This document shows, piece by piece, positions 20,801 to 31,925 of a stretch of DNA of 64,000 nt (within the stretch, counting starts at the first letter, position 1; each line of letters starts with the position of its first letter). Under the pieces are notes generated by a model. It searched no databases and was not told where the DNA came from. It worked only from the letters and a program-made list of their open reading frames with translations. The translations under genes and the position numbers were made by a program. Origin of the DNA: Macrolepiota albuminosa (Eukaryota; Basidiomycota; Agaricomycetes; Agaricales; Agaricaceae). The DNA lies in the NCBI GenBank assembly GCA_027475525.1, contig JAMWFC010000046.1, forward strand, positions 1,674,001-1,738,000, written 5' to 3'.

Positions 20801-22225
20801 TTCAACGCAGACGGAGAGGTTGTTCGACAAAAAGCACGCTTAGTGGCTAAGGGATACTCGCAGGTTGCCGGGGAAGACTTCGATGAGACATACGCCGCAG
20901 TGGTACGTCTCGAGTCACTTAGGATGTCGGCTGCACTCGCAGCGCAGGAGGAGCTCGAAATATGGCAAGTGGATTTCGTTTCGGCATACTTAAACAGTAT
21001 CCCAGAACACGAAGTGTACATGCAGCTACCACCTGGTTTCCCGGGAGGGGAGGGGAAATTAGTGAGACTTCGGAAAACCATTTACGGATTGATGCAAGGT
21101 GGTTTTGATTGGTATTGGACTCTGGACGGGGCGTATGCGGATTTAGGCTACATACGATCCCGTGCAGACCCATGCGTCCGCTCTCGGCAGCAGGGAACTG
21201 AAATGACCGTCACAAACACTTTCAATGACGATATCTTTGGGCTATCAACTACGAAAGTCGGAGCGACTCTGGCAAAGCAGGAACTGGCACAAGCTTACGA
21301 AGTCAAAGATCTAGGAGACCCCTCATTTATCTTGGGAATGGCGATCCACCGCGACCCGGTCACCAAAGCAATCACATTATCACAAAAGGCCTATCTGACA
21401 AGAGTGCTCGAACGCTTCAACATGACGGAATGTAACCCACGCTACACCCCGTTACCTTTGGGAACAGTCCTCACAGCCGAAATGTCCCCCAAAACCGATA
21501 TCAATTGCGCGTTCATGTCAGACAAACCTTACCGCCAGCTGCTGGGGGCACTAATGTGGGCCCAGGCAGCAACTAGACCGGACCTGTCCTTCGCCGTGAC
21601 CCTCTTGGCTAGGTTCCAATCGAACCCAGGACCTGCGCACTGGAAGGCTCTGCTGCACGTGCTTGCGTATATCAAGGGCACCCTGGACTATAGGATTGTG
21701 TACTCAAAAGGGTTAGGAGGTTCTGCAAAACCAACCGGGTATGTAGACGCAGACTACGGTGGTGATCTCGATACGAGACGCTCGACGTCTGGCTATATAT
21801 TCATTATGGCCGGCGGACCGGTTTCTTGGAGCTCAAAACACCAACAAACTGTCTCGTTATCGACCACCGAAGCCGAATACATTGCCATGACACGCGGCTC
21901 TCAACAATCCCTCTGGATGCACAATTTCCTGGCCGAAATAGGTTTTGAGCAACCCCTCCCTGCAAACTTACGTGTCGACAACAACTCCGCCATCGCCCTC
22001 GCTCAATCGACGAAGGGCCACGCCCGGGCAAAGCACATCAACATTTGCCATCACTATATCCGTGAACGCGTGCAGGAAGGCGACATAAAAGTATCACACA
22101 TACCGTCCTCAGAGAACTTGGCCGACATTTGTACCAAACCGCTACCGAGGTCCGCACATGACTACCTGGTGGGACTTATGGGCATGAAGCCACCGACTGG
22201 TCGTACGAGTCAGGGGGAGTGTTGA
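17897..22225 (+). CDS. Copia Gag-Pol polyprotein
   Basis: One 1442-residue frame in the order usual for Ty1/Copia. Gag ends in a CX4CX4HX4C knuckle (CVNPNCRRAGHVIANC, near 18590). Protease has YADSGATDHF (near 18905). The pre-integrase segment has VWHRRFGHAS, followed by integrase with VHVDLWGP, VDAGREW and ERANRT (D, D, E). Reverse transcriptase starts near 20670 and has QKARLVAKGYSQ and an active-site FNDD where YVDD is usual; RNase H has YVDADYGGD and STTEAEYIA. There is no stop or frameshift, so it may be active. The stop codon falls within the first bases of the 3' LTR (TGTTGA). Confidence 0.93.
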   Translation: MTSTHSANPPTFPEEAHFDGTNYATFKSRVLIAARARGARGYLEGTIKRPDSPKTKQEAERKPTEWSSETSSPEEWEERDAWALGLIIYNTKNPVGLGISMDKSAAEAWTALKENYGVFSEIAAMNAEKRLRSTEFVEGMDFLKHIEDLREKWRAATERGANITDETFRTILISSLPESWNAVVAGVYAATKSKDVIAALTTHWDRIISQKQKAGTSATALQAQSKPKLVCVNPNCRRAGHVIANCYWKGGGKEGQFLPNFRNRTKPTDTLLGETTTKAVTPAANIVVSSDNPATTNSHITYALSAIAEKQTYDPDDLQMVKWTGAHATKVNEIPTYADSGATDHFFVNKEEFIDYKELPTPIEGHAAPKGAMFRVVGRGTVKRVCRTAQGSSELIFKNALHAPDLTSNLISINRFDKAGFNVVFGGGAVRFQDPSGREVLHGTGTGGMYLLSALSGGTGLPTALIAKSLRRPASLEVWHRRFGHASVRTIKSTLARNLVDGLDVKGELTVPGICEDCVFGKHASRPYDAEVTPEGAPNDCVHVDLWGPSSVASLGGAVYMMVAVDGGSSHMTVYFLVQKDATTTLTAFKAYHLESERQTGKKLKEVRVDAGREWVNELWNTYCGDHGIILRVTTPYAHAQNGVAERANRTIIEGVRCVLAESGLPKELWAEAAAAQIYTRNLLPTSRHPDTIPKEAWTGRRQRVDHLRPWGCLAWAKVPDELIKSKLEPKSVRTRLVGYANSGYRLYDQASRSIVTSRDVIFEEGTGHHPLTILNEADNDIVHSPHHTSNPATTPSILHPRQPVAPRIHPDSGPLHPTAPETNPENDCALVPAGQDAPPQVTEPQQPLRRSTRLTRPTPALITARETLQRERKARGEGEDWAAGGEPPTALMAEGPYGYLSTLTQDGDTVGTPKTFAEAMKQPHLWKPAMDEELRMMKDHGVFELVDENKVPKNKNIIGCRWVYANKFNADGEVVRQKARLVAKGYSQVAGEDFDETYAAVVRLESLRMSAALAAQEELEIWQVDFVSAYLNSIPEHEVYMQLPPGFPGGEGKLVRLRKTIYGLMQGGFDWYWTLDGAYADLGYIRSRADPCVRSRQQGTEMTVTNTFNDDIFGLSTTKVGATLAKQELAQAYEVKDLGDPSFILGMAIHRDPVTKAITLSQKAYLTRVLERFNMTECNPRYTPLPLGTVLTAEMSPKTDINCAFMSDKPYRQLLGALMWAQAATRPDLSFAVTLLARFQSNPGPAHWKALLHVLAYIKGTLDYRIVYSKGLGGSAKPTGYVDADYGGDLDTRRSTSGYIFIMAGGPVSWSSKHQQTVSLSTTEAEYIAMTRGSQQSLWMHNFLAEIGFEQPLPANLRVDNNSAIALAQSTKGHARAKHINICHHYIRERVQEGDIKVSHIPSSENLADICTKPLPRSAHDYLVGLMGMKPPTGRTSQGEC

Positions 22226-22665
22226 GCAGAAGACTCTCCCGACAAGTCTATCCCTACGTCATATTGGAACTTACGTGATAGTGTTTCCTTTTTCATATAT
22301 CTCCTTTATTTTCTCAGAGCCCTGGTGGCTATTGCGATCGGTATTTGTTAATCTTTACTGCTAAACCTTATTTTCTTTTTACAAATCTAGAATACACGGA
22401 GCGCCACCCCTCAGTCGTACTACATCCTATTGGTGTGACTGAGGGTGAGCTCTTTTACCTACAAATAATCTTTACCAACGTACTCACAAATCACTTGTAG
22501 ACTAAATTGTATTTACGTCTACAGGTAATGCTCAGTCGTACTACATCCTATCGGTGTGACTGAGGACTAAATTGTATTTACGTCTACATTTACGTCTACA
22601 GGTAATGCTCAGTCGTACTACATCCTATCGGTGTGACTGAGGACTAAATTGTATTTACGTCTACA
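22220..22665 (+). repeat. 3' LTR of the Copia element
   Basis: 446 bp as given, 77 bp longer than the 5' LTR. The extra part is an exact tandem repeat (22512-22588 and 22589-22665) ending exactly at the LTR border. One unit with the GT...AG segment (22445-22500) is followed by two units without it; the third is probably an assembly effect. Confidence 0.88.
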
Positions 22666-22670
22666 ATTTC

Positions 22671-23070
22671 GATAACAATAGAAAGAAAGATTTCTATGCA
22701 CCGAAATAGCTAGGTGAGAGGTGAGCGATGGCTCACCATGGGGCCATGGATTGTGTCTCACCGATAATAAGAATATAAATAAAAAGAAATTATTGAATAC
22801 ACAAAAAGTGTTGGAATTACGTCATTCGACCACCACACATACGCTAAGTAACCGGCCACTGTTAAACTCGTCACACTAATCACACATGCTTATTGTTTGT
22901 ATTTCGTATAAAAGACTCACTACGTAGACAGCACCCTCAGTCGATTATAGAAAGACTGAGGGTGAGTACCTATATAACATCTAAACTATTACTTACGACT
23001 CACTGTACACTTAGATTGACTTATACGTCTTATTCCGAGGTCTACTTTAGTAGACTGAGGTTTTACTACC
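22671..23070 (+). mobile_element. right part of the older LTR, with its own leader intron
   Basis: Continues the LTR split by the Copia element. It has a TATA box (TATAAAA, about 22908), then a leader with CCTCAGTCGATTATAG and GACTGAGG (22939-22961), a 53-nt segment with perfect GTGAGT donor and CTTAG acceptor (22962-23014) and ATTGACTTATACGTCTTA. The same leader without the 53 nt occurs at 35297-35337. Neighbouring CTGAGG and GACTGAGG copies follow to about 23070. Confidence 0.5.
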
Positions 23071-24069
23071 TGCTTTGGCGCGCATTTTGTCCTCGAAATT
23101 TGTGCCCCTCACGTGATCTCGGCCATTGCCGTGCCTCTTCCTCTACCGGCTATGTCCTCGATATTTGCTCCCTTTCGGCTATCTTTACCGGCTATTACTA
23201 CCGGCTATTACTACCATGTCCTCGATATTTGCTCCCTTTCGGCTATCTTTACCGGCTATTATGTTGCTCCTCTTTTCTGCTATCTCTGCTGAGTAATTAA
23301 TCAAATTTTTTATGTTAAAGGATTATACTTTTATTTTCTATATATCTATATTTTAAGTTGTTTTTTTTTCTGTATTGAGTGCATTATTGTTTTTTTCTTT
23401 TACCAAGTTGAGAGATTCTGTTTTATATTTTAAGTTGTTTTTTTTTCTGTATTGAGTGCATTATTGTTTTTTTCTTTTACCAAGTTGAGAGATTCTGTTT
23501 TTTTCTTCATATACATATGTATGTTTTTTGAATAAGTGTGTATGTTTTTTTATATATATGTATGTTTTTTTATATATATGTATGTTTTTTGAATAAGTGT
23601 GTATGTTTTTTTTGAATAAGTATATATGTTTTTTTTTGAATAAGTATATATGTTTTTTTTTGAATGAGTGTATATGTTTTTTTTGAATAAGTGTATATGT
23701 TTTTTTTAAATAAGTGTATATATTTTTTTTTTTGAATATGTAATTTGTTTCATGTTGTTAAATGCCTTGTTTATTATTGTAATTTATTACATCTAGTACC
23801 TAGAAAGAGGAGCATACATGAAAATTGTACAATTATGTGAAATTTTTTTTTTGCTCTAGCAGTCATTATTCTGTTCTCTTCATTTATTTTCATCTTTGAA
23901 AATTAGACCACATTGTCTTTGGTATTCATAGAACTTTTTGAATTATTTTTTCTATAAGCTTGTATAGATCCAGTTTTCTGTCTAATAGAATATCTTTGGT
24001 ATTCATAGAACTTTTTGAATTATTTTTTCTATAAGCTTGTATAGATCCAGTTTTCTGTCTAATAGAATA
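23070..24069. other. AT-rich spacer with T-rich minisatellite
   Basis: No gene. 23150-23270 has short direct repeats built on CCGGCTATTACTA and TCCTCGATATTTGCTCCC. 23508-23740 is a decaying minisatellite of units such as GAATAAGTGTATATG plus a T run. Two 77-bp duplications (23347-23500, 23916-24069) are present; the second ends at the proposed Helitron 5' end. Confidence 0.5.
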
Positions 24070-25207
24070 TCTATATATTATGGGACGACCCGTGTGAACT
24101 TGACCCTTTTTTGACACTGCTGACCTAAGATTTGTCAGAATATCAAAATCTTAGCTAATCTTTGTCAGCAGCTTATCAAATAAGCTGACTTTGAATTTGT
24201 GGCTGTGCAATTTTCAGAGTCCATCAATCCATCAAACTACCCGTTGATTATCTACATCTTTCATCCCTGTTTTCCTTTCAACAAACACACTATACTCTTG
24301 CTCTATTCTGTAAGGATGCTTACTGATCTTTGATGATGTGTACTTTCTGATAACTTTTAAAGGTTTTTGTTGCTCATTTTTGTTGTGTATGGATTTTCTA
24401 TTAAATATGTGGCTGATCTGAAATTGATAAGCTGAAAACACTTTCAGATTCACCTATCTATTCTGTCAGGACTGTTTTTTTGGAGGTTTACTGGCTTTTT
24501 GACTTGAAAGTATGCATTTTGAATAGGATTGTATAGCTGATCTTTATAATTTTAGAATTTAAATTTATATTCAAAAAATTGCTGAGAAATATATATTTTT
24601 TGGAGGAGATTTTGTAAGTATGATTAGTGTTCTACTTGATTTATAATTTTTAATAACTTTTCAAGATTTTTGCTTCTTACTTTTATCTGAAGATTTACTG
24701 GCTTTTTGAATTGAAAGTGAGTATTTAATAATTGATCTTTATAAATATTCATTAATTAAGCCTTTTATTTGAGAAACTGCTAACTTTTTTTTATTGAACT
24801 GTTGAAAAGTAGGTATTTATCATTTTTCTTCATAACTGATATTCATAGTTTTATAGTAATCTTCTTATTTTCCAAGTTTCAATTTGAAAATTCTCTTTTT
24901 TCAACATCTTTAAGGTTTTTTTTTGCTTTAAAAGTATGCATTTATATTTATATATATACAAACTGATATTCAGTGTTTTTCAGTCAATTTTTTTTGGCTA
25001 AAAATTATATTTTCAATTGTTAAGCTTTATTTTTTTTAAAGTATGTATGAATTTTTATTATATTCAATTTCTATTCTAATGTTAATATATAGAATATCAC
25101 ATCATTTTTATAACTGCTATTTTTTTAATATATTTGTAAATTGCTTAGTAAGTAGCATTTTTATATTCTTTTAAATATATATTTAATTTATATTATTAGA
25201 CACAATC

Positions 25208-28200
25208 ATGTAAGTTTCTTTCTTTTTGCTTTTTAAATTTCTATATTAAAAATTAAATTTAGGTCATCTTCTACCAATCAAAATCAAGTTCCTACTACTC
25301 CTGAAAGTCAAAGACAGCAATCTCGCACTCAGAGTCGACTTCAGCAACTTCAAATGACTGATCAGTTCCTACTACTCCTGAAAGTCAAAGACAGCAATCT
25401 CGCACTCAGAGTCGACTTCAGCAACTTCAAATGACTGATCCCGATGATCGTCGTGCAAATAGAAGTAACAGATCTCTAAATAGTGGTGCTATATCTATAG
25501 CACCTCTTCATTTTGAGCCAATTGCACAAAATAATCGTGCTTCTAATTCTGTAGTTACTGCTTCTGAAACTTCTGAGAGGCTTGATATTCCTATTAGACA
25601 GCCTGCTGCTGTCAATGATCCTTTTTCCTTTAATATACCTGAGACTCATTTACCTGAGGGTTGGGATGCTCCTTTGCAGAACCCTATTCCTCAATATGTG
25701 CCACCTGCACCTGTACCTTTAAGAAACAGAAGACAAAGACAAATTAATCAACCTGCTCAGTCTACATCTACATCTATTCCTCATGCTCCTATTGCAAATA
25801 TTCCATCTGCTAGGCAATCTTTTAATGCTGCCTCTACATCTTCTTCAAGACTTAGAGGTCCATTATATGATATATCCAGTGGACATGCAGATCCTGCACT
25901 TAATAATTTAACACGAGGAGATATTGCATATAGAGAGATGGCATCTAATCATGAACAAAGACTGAATTATTTTTATGAGCAAGAAAGTCAAAGAAATGCT
26001 GCTGAGCGACAGCAAGCACTTCTTGCATTATCACAACAACAAAGGATGAGACATGTTGCAGCACAACAACAAGCATTAGCTGTTGCACAAGAGCAAGAAA
26101 GACATTATCACAACAACAAAGAATGAGACATGTTGCAGTACAACAACAAGCATTAGCTGTTGCACAAGAGCAAGAAAGACAGAGAATTGTAGCTAATTTA
26201 CAAGAACAAGAAAGATTAAGACAAGATGAAATATAAAGACAAGCTCAAAATGCTGCTATAGCTGAGTTGAGAGCTCAACAAGCAAATATGAATTATGATC
26301 CAGAATATGGACCTTTGAATGAAGTTGTAGCTCAAAGAATCTTGCATTTTTGGGAACATGAACATGCAGCTGAATTAGAAGAAAATGTTAATGATGTTAA
26401 TGATCATGATCAGCAAAATCTTGCTTTTCAAGAAGATATTGAGTTAATAAATATTCAAGCAGCTTGGAATCAATTGATGCAAAATCCTCTTGAATACTTT
26501 GAAGAACCTATGCAAAATATAAATAATTTTGAAGAACAAAATTTAAATAATCACAATCCTGCAATGCATATACCAGAAGAACAAAATATATTACAAGAAG
26601 TTGAAGTTGAAAATCAACCAGTTCAAAGACCAAATCGTTGAGGTCAACAAAGAAATGCTTTGCTTCTACAAGGAAGACAACCTTATATAAATGAACCTGA
26701 AAAGCATACTATTGGATCTATGAATATTTCATGCCCACACTGTCAAGCTTTATATTTTGATTCTGAAAAACTTAGTAAATCTACTCGAAATAATCCAAAA
26801 TTTGGCATATGTTGCTTACAAGGTCAAATTATTTTACCCAAATTAAAAAATGCTCCACATGAACTTCTTGATTTGTTACATGGCTGTCATCTTCTTTCTC
26901 AATCTTTTAAAGCACATATTCGTCAATATAATGCAGCATTTGCATTTACTTCTTTAGGTGTAAAAATTGATCATGCTATTACAAATGCTCCAGGCCCATA
27001 TAGTTTTCGAATTAATGGAGAACTTCATCATCTTACAGGCGCTTTACTTCCTACTGAAGGTCATAATCCTATATATGCACAATTATACTTTTATGATCAT
27101 AATGAACAATTAGCTTTACGACAACGTAATAATCCTGGATTAGATCCAGCAATTATGGCAATTTTGCAAGATATGATTTGGCGTGTCAATCCATATATTG
27201 GTTTATATAAACAAGCTTATCAAATTATGAGAGATGTTCCAGAAAATCAGCCACAAAAAATTCATGTCAAACTTCGAGCTGATTTTGGAGATCATAGAAG
27301 ATATAATAATCCAAATGAACAAGAAGGAGTAGCTGCTGTTATTCCTGGAGATGGTTCTGAAGAGCGTTCTAATCATCGAGATATAATTTTGCATTTGCGT
27401 GGTGGTCAGCTAAAACAAATTAGTCATTTACATTCAGCATATACACCATTACACTATACACTTATATTTCCAACTGGAGAACATGGATTTCATTTGAATA
27501 TTCCTTCTCAGTCTGGACCACAAGGTCAGCGCAGAACACAATATATTACTGAAACTGCTTATTATGCTTATCGGCTTCAACAAAGAACTTCAGAAGCCAA
27601 TGCTGCTTTACTTTGGAGTGGTAAATTATTTCAGCAATATATTGTTGATGCATGGGCTTCAATTGAACAAACCAAACTTAATTGGGTTAGACATAATCAA
27701 AAAAAAATTAGAGCTGAAGTGTATCAAGGTGTTGTTGATGCTGCTGCTGGAGATGAACAATTACCACATCAAAGCCGTCGTGTTATTCTTCCTGCTTCTC
27801 ATACCGGAAGTGAAAGACAAATGCAACAACTTTTTCAAGATTCTATGGCTATTTGTAGACATTTTCAAAAACCTGATATTTTTATGACTATGACTGCAAA
27901 TCCAAAGTGGACTGAAATTGAAGAAGCTCTTTTAAAAGAACCTACTATTAATGGAAAAAAACAAACAGCTGCTGATCGACCTGATATTGTTGCACGTGTT
28001 TTTGAACTAAAGAAAAATGCTATTTTAAAAGAACTTAAAGATGGTATTTTTGGAAATGTAGTAGCACATGTGCACACTATTGAATTTCAGAAAAGAGGTT
28101 TACCGCATATGCATATCTTAATATTTCTTCATGAACAGCATAGAATTAGAGATGCAATGCAAGTTGATTCTATGGTTTCAGCTCAAATTCCTGATCCAGT

Positions 28201-30966
28201 TACTCAGCCTGAACTTTATAAAGTTATTACTACAAATATGGTTCATGGTCCATGTGGAAATATAAAGCCAGATGCTAAATGTATGGTAGATGGAAAATGT
28301 TCAAAAAGATATCCAAAAGAATTTCGAGAAACAACTCATTTTGGTGACAATGGATATCCTCAATATGCTCGACCTAACAATGGTCGTCATTTTGTAAAAA
28401 ATGGTCATCATTATGATAATCGTGATGTTGTACCATATAATCCTTATCTTTCAGCAAAATATCAATGCCACATCAATGTTGAAATATGTGCTTCAGTTGA
28501 AGCAATTAAATATATTCATAAATATATTTATAAAGGACATGATCGTACTACATTAGAAATTTCTAGAGAGCCAAATCAAAGAGATGAAATTAAAGAACAT
28601 TTAGATGCTCGATATATTTCAGCTCCTGAAGCATGCTGGCATATTTTTGAATTTAATATGCATGCTGAAGAGCCTTCTGTTTATCGCCTTCCTGTACATT
28701 TAGAAGGTCAACATGAAGTTTTTTTTCAAGATAATGAATCTTTGGAAGCTGTTGCTGCTAGAGAAAATTTAGAAAAGACTGCTTTGACTGCTTGGTTTGA
28801 AGCTAATCAAAAATTTCCAAACAATAATACTACTTATCAAAATTTTCCTACAAAATTTGTTTATGAAGCAAAAACACGAAGTTGGAAAAATCGGCAAAGA
28901 GGATATGCAATTGGAAGAATGTATTTTGCTTCACCTTCTCAAGGAGAGAGATTTTATCTTCGAATGCTTCTAACTGTTGTAATGAATGCTACATCATGGA
29001 TTGAATTAAAAACAGTTAATGGTATTGAATATAGAACATATAAAGAAGCATGTAATGCCCGTGGTCTTTTAGAAGATGATGCAGAATGGATTCAATGTCT
29101 AAGTGAAGCTGCTCCAATGCAAACAGGAACAACTCTTCAATTACTTTTTTGTACTATTTTACTTCACTGTGCTCCTACTACTCCTGAAGATCTTTGGAAT
29201 CGCTTTAAACAATATATTTGTGATGATCTTCAACGCAGATTAGAAAGAATGAGACAATATAGAGGTCGGCATTTTGAAGAAGAAACAATATATGATTATG
29301 GTCTTTATCTTATTAATGAAAAATTAATGCAGTCAGGAAAAACTTTAAAAGATTTTCCAAATATGCCATTACCTACAGGACCTTCTGAAAATGAAATGTG
29401 GAATGATATTCCTGATAATTGGCTATTACAAGATGAGTTAAGTTATGATGTTGAAGCATTGAAAAGAACTGTTAATGAAAACAAAGCCAAGTTCAATATT
29501 GAACAGTCAAATGTTTTCAATGCTGTTATAAATTCTGTAAATAACAATTCTGGAAAAATGATTTTTCTTCACAGTGCAGGTGGATGTGGAAAGACTTTTG
29601 TTTGCAATACTCTAGCTGCTGCTATTCGTTCTAATGGAAATGTTGCATTATGTGTAGCTTCATCTGGAATTGCTGCTTTGCTATTAGAAGGTGGTCGCAC
29701 TGCACATTCACGCTTTAAAATACCGATTCCTGCTATAGATACTTCTGTTGCAAATATTAAACAAGGAACAAATTTACATCAAGTTATAGTACAAACAAAA
29801 CTTATAATTTGGGATGAAGTTCCAATGCAACATAAAAATGCTATTGATTCTGTAGATCGTGCTTTAAGAGATGTTTTAAATAATGACAAACCATTTGGTG
29901 GAATTACTATAGTTTTTGGAGGAGATTTTCGACAAACATTACCAGTTATTCCAAGAGGATTGAGGCAACAGATTATTGCTGCTTCTTTAAGTAAAGGAAG
30001 ATTGTGGAAAGAAATTGAAGTATTTTATTTAGTTCAAAATATGCGCTTAGAACAAACTCCAGAAAATGTTGCTCATGCAGCTTGGTTATTGGATATTGGT
30101 GCAGGAAAAAATTTAGTATGCGCTTAGAACAAACTCCAGAAAATGTTGCTCATGCAGCTTGGTTATTGGATATTGATGCAGGAAAAAATTTAGAGCCTGG
30201 AGAAACAATTCAAATTCCAGAAACAATGATGTGCAATGATAACTCAATTAAAGGCCTAATTGCATCTACATATCCTGACATTGCACATGCTCATAATGAT
30301 CAATATTATCTAGATCGAACAATTCTTTCATGTACAAATTCTGATGTAGATGATATCAACTTAAAAGTCCTTAATCAATTTTCAGGTGAAGAAAAAATAT
30401 TGTGGAGTGCAGATTCTGTACACATTGAATCTCATAATAACAATGCATTTCCACCATATCCTATGGAATATCTTAATTCTTTAGCTGCAAGTGGATTACC
30501 TTTAGCAAAATTAGTTTTAAAAATTGGTGTTCCAGTCATGCTTCTTCGAAATCTTGATCCATCTAAAGGTCTTTGCAATGGAACAAGAATGATAGTTACA
30601 AATATTGGCCGCCGTGTTTTGCAATGTCGAATTATCAGTGGTGATGCTAAATTTGCAGGATCTTCTGTTTTTATTCCAAGAATCAATCTTGATGCATCTG
30701 AAGAAGATCTTCCTATTCCATTGCGTAGAAGACAATTTCCTGTTCGTTTAGCATTTGCTATGACTATAAACAAATCACAAGGCCAATCAGTCAAACATGT
30801 TGGATTGAATCTTCAATCACCAGTTTTTTCACATGGACAGCTTTATGTCGCACTTTCTCGATGTACATCAGGTAATCGTATCAAAGTTATTTTATTACCA
30901 GAAAATACATCACGAAGAACAACTAATATTGTATATCAAGAAATTTTAAATGGTTTACAAATGTAA
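25208..30966 (+). pseudogene. Helitron Rep-helicase, interrupted
   Basis: Encodes the rolling-circle replication initiator and PIF1-type helicase of a Helitron. The start codon is split by intron 25210-25262 (AT|G). The N-terminal third is Gln-rich. The Rep part has a HUH-like HMHILIF (near 28105) and a two-Tyr motif YIHKYIYKG (near 28515). The helicase part has Walker A GGCGKTF (29580-29600), Walker B IIWDEVPM and a C-terminal NKSQGQSVKHVG (near 30770). As given it is broken by 77-bp duplications at 25287, 26032 and 30041 and by stops TAA (26234-26236) and TGA (26639-26641). Subtracting three times 77 and the intron leaves 5475 nt, exactly 1825 codons, in one frame apart from the two stops. 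Each stop can come from one C-to-T change (CAA, CGA). Confidence 0.85.
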
Positions 30967-31129
30967 GTTACTTTTAATAAAATAAACAATATAAACTAAT
31001 ATATCAAAATTATAGCACTTAATATAGAATAAATACAAGTAATAGCTGTTGTTGAAAATATATTATGACAATATATAATATTGAAATTGATTTTAAAATT
31101 GAGTTATTTATATATATTTGAAGTTTTAA

Positions 31130-31570
31130 CCAAACAAAGTGAGGTTGAGGCTGAGATTCAGCACTGAGTTTTCTATACATATTTGAAGCTCTAACCGAAC
31201 GAAGTGAGGTTAGGGTGGAGGTTGAGTGACTTATACATACTTGGAGCTCTAACCGAACGAAGTGAGGTTAGAGTAGAGGCTATGTTGGAGGAGGTTTAGA
31301 GGCAAAGCTCTTAATGAAATACTAGCTGCATGCCAAAGGCATGCAGCAAAATTGAATTTGAAGCCTTAACCGAACGAAGTGAGGTTCAGGTAGAAACTAA
31401 GTTACTTATATATATTTGGAGCCTTAACCGAACGAAGTGAGGTTAAGGTGGATGCTGAGTTACTTATACATATTTGGAGCCCTAACCGAACGAAGTGAGG
31501 TTAGGGTGGAGGCTGAGTTACTTATACATACTTGGAGCCCTAACCGAACGAAGTGAGGTTAGGGTGGAGG
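31130..31570. repeat. tandem repeats of about 57 bp in the Helitron 3' region
   Basis: Six or so diverged units, each with a small palindrome AACCGAACGAAGTGAGGTT followed by GGAGGCTGAGTTACTTATAC. A decayed copy of the terminal hairpin pair lies at about 31291-31345 (CTGCATGCCAAAGGCATGC). Confidence 0.7.
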
Positions 31571-31724
31571 CTTAGTTGGGGGGGGTTTGGGGGCGAAGCC
31601 CCCAACGAGATGCTAGCTGCGTGCCGAAGGCACGCAGCGCAGCTCGTCTTAGTTGGGGGGGGTTTGGGGGCGAAGCCCCCAACGAGATGCTAGCTGCGTG
31701 CCGAAGGCACGCAGCGCAGCTCGT
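31571..31724. repeat. hairpin pair of the Helitron end, present twice
   Basis: Each 77-bp copy carries hairpin GGGGGCGAAGCCCCC and hairpin GCTGCGTGCCGAAGGCACGC. The duplication is one of the 77-bp series, so only one copy may be real. Confidence 0.7.
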
Positions 31725-31727
31725 GCT

Positions 31728-31925
31728 TATATAAGCTAATACTCCATCAATAGTTTATGTAAGCTGTTGCTCCAGCAATGGTTTATGTAAGCTATTGCTT
31801 CAGCAATAGTTTATATAAGCTGATACTCCATCAATAGTTTATATAAGCTGTTGCTCCAGCAATAGTTTATGTAAGCTGATGCTCCAGCAGTAGTTTATAT
31901 AAGCTATTGCTTCTGTAATAGTTTA
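31728..31925. repeat. 30-bp minisatellite
   Basis: About six and a half diverged units of the type TAAGCTGTTGCTCCAGCAAT plus AGTTTATG. Units alternate between CCAGCAATAG and CCATCAATAG. No coding meaning seen. Confidence 0.75.

Larger units (their letters stand above)
17413..22665 (+). mobile_element. intact Ty1/Copia LTR retrotransposon
   Basis: Two LTRs starting TGTTGAG and ending TCTACA are flanked by the target duplication ATTTC (17408-17412 and 22666-22670). After leaving out one 77-bp duplication in the 3' LTR, both are 369 bp and I saw no difference between them, so insertion is recent. Between them is one uninterrupted polyprotein frame. A purine tract (GGGGGAG) precedes the 3' LTR and the primer-binding region begins at 17782 (GGTTATAGGCCCC). 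It lies inside an older LTR. Confidence 0.93.
24070..31724 (+). mobile_element. autonomous Helitron, damaged
   Basis: Contains a Rep-helicase gene (25208-30966). The proposed 5' end is TCTATATATTATGGGACGAC at 24070, preceded by A, as expected for Helitron insertion between A and T. The 3' part has several hairpins, including GGGGGCGAAGCCCCC followed nine bases later by CTAG (near 31604) and GCGTGCCGAAGGCACGC; the exact 3' end is ambiguous. The whole element is strongly AT-rich compared with flanking host genes. Confidence 0.7.

Noticed and set aside
30041..30194. Biological tandem duplication inactivating the Helitron helicase
   Set aside because: Same 77-bp period as sixteen unrelated sites; an assembly join explains it better.
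31130..31570. Regular repeats suggesting a CRISPR array
   Set aside because: Units are diverged, spacers are not unique and the context is a eukaryotic transposon.
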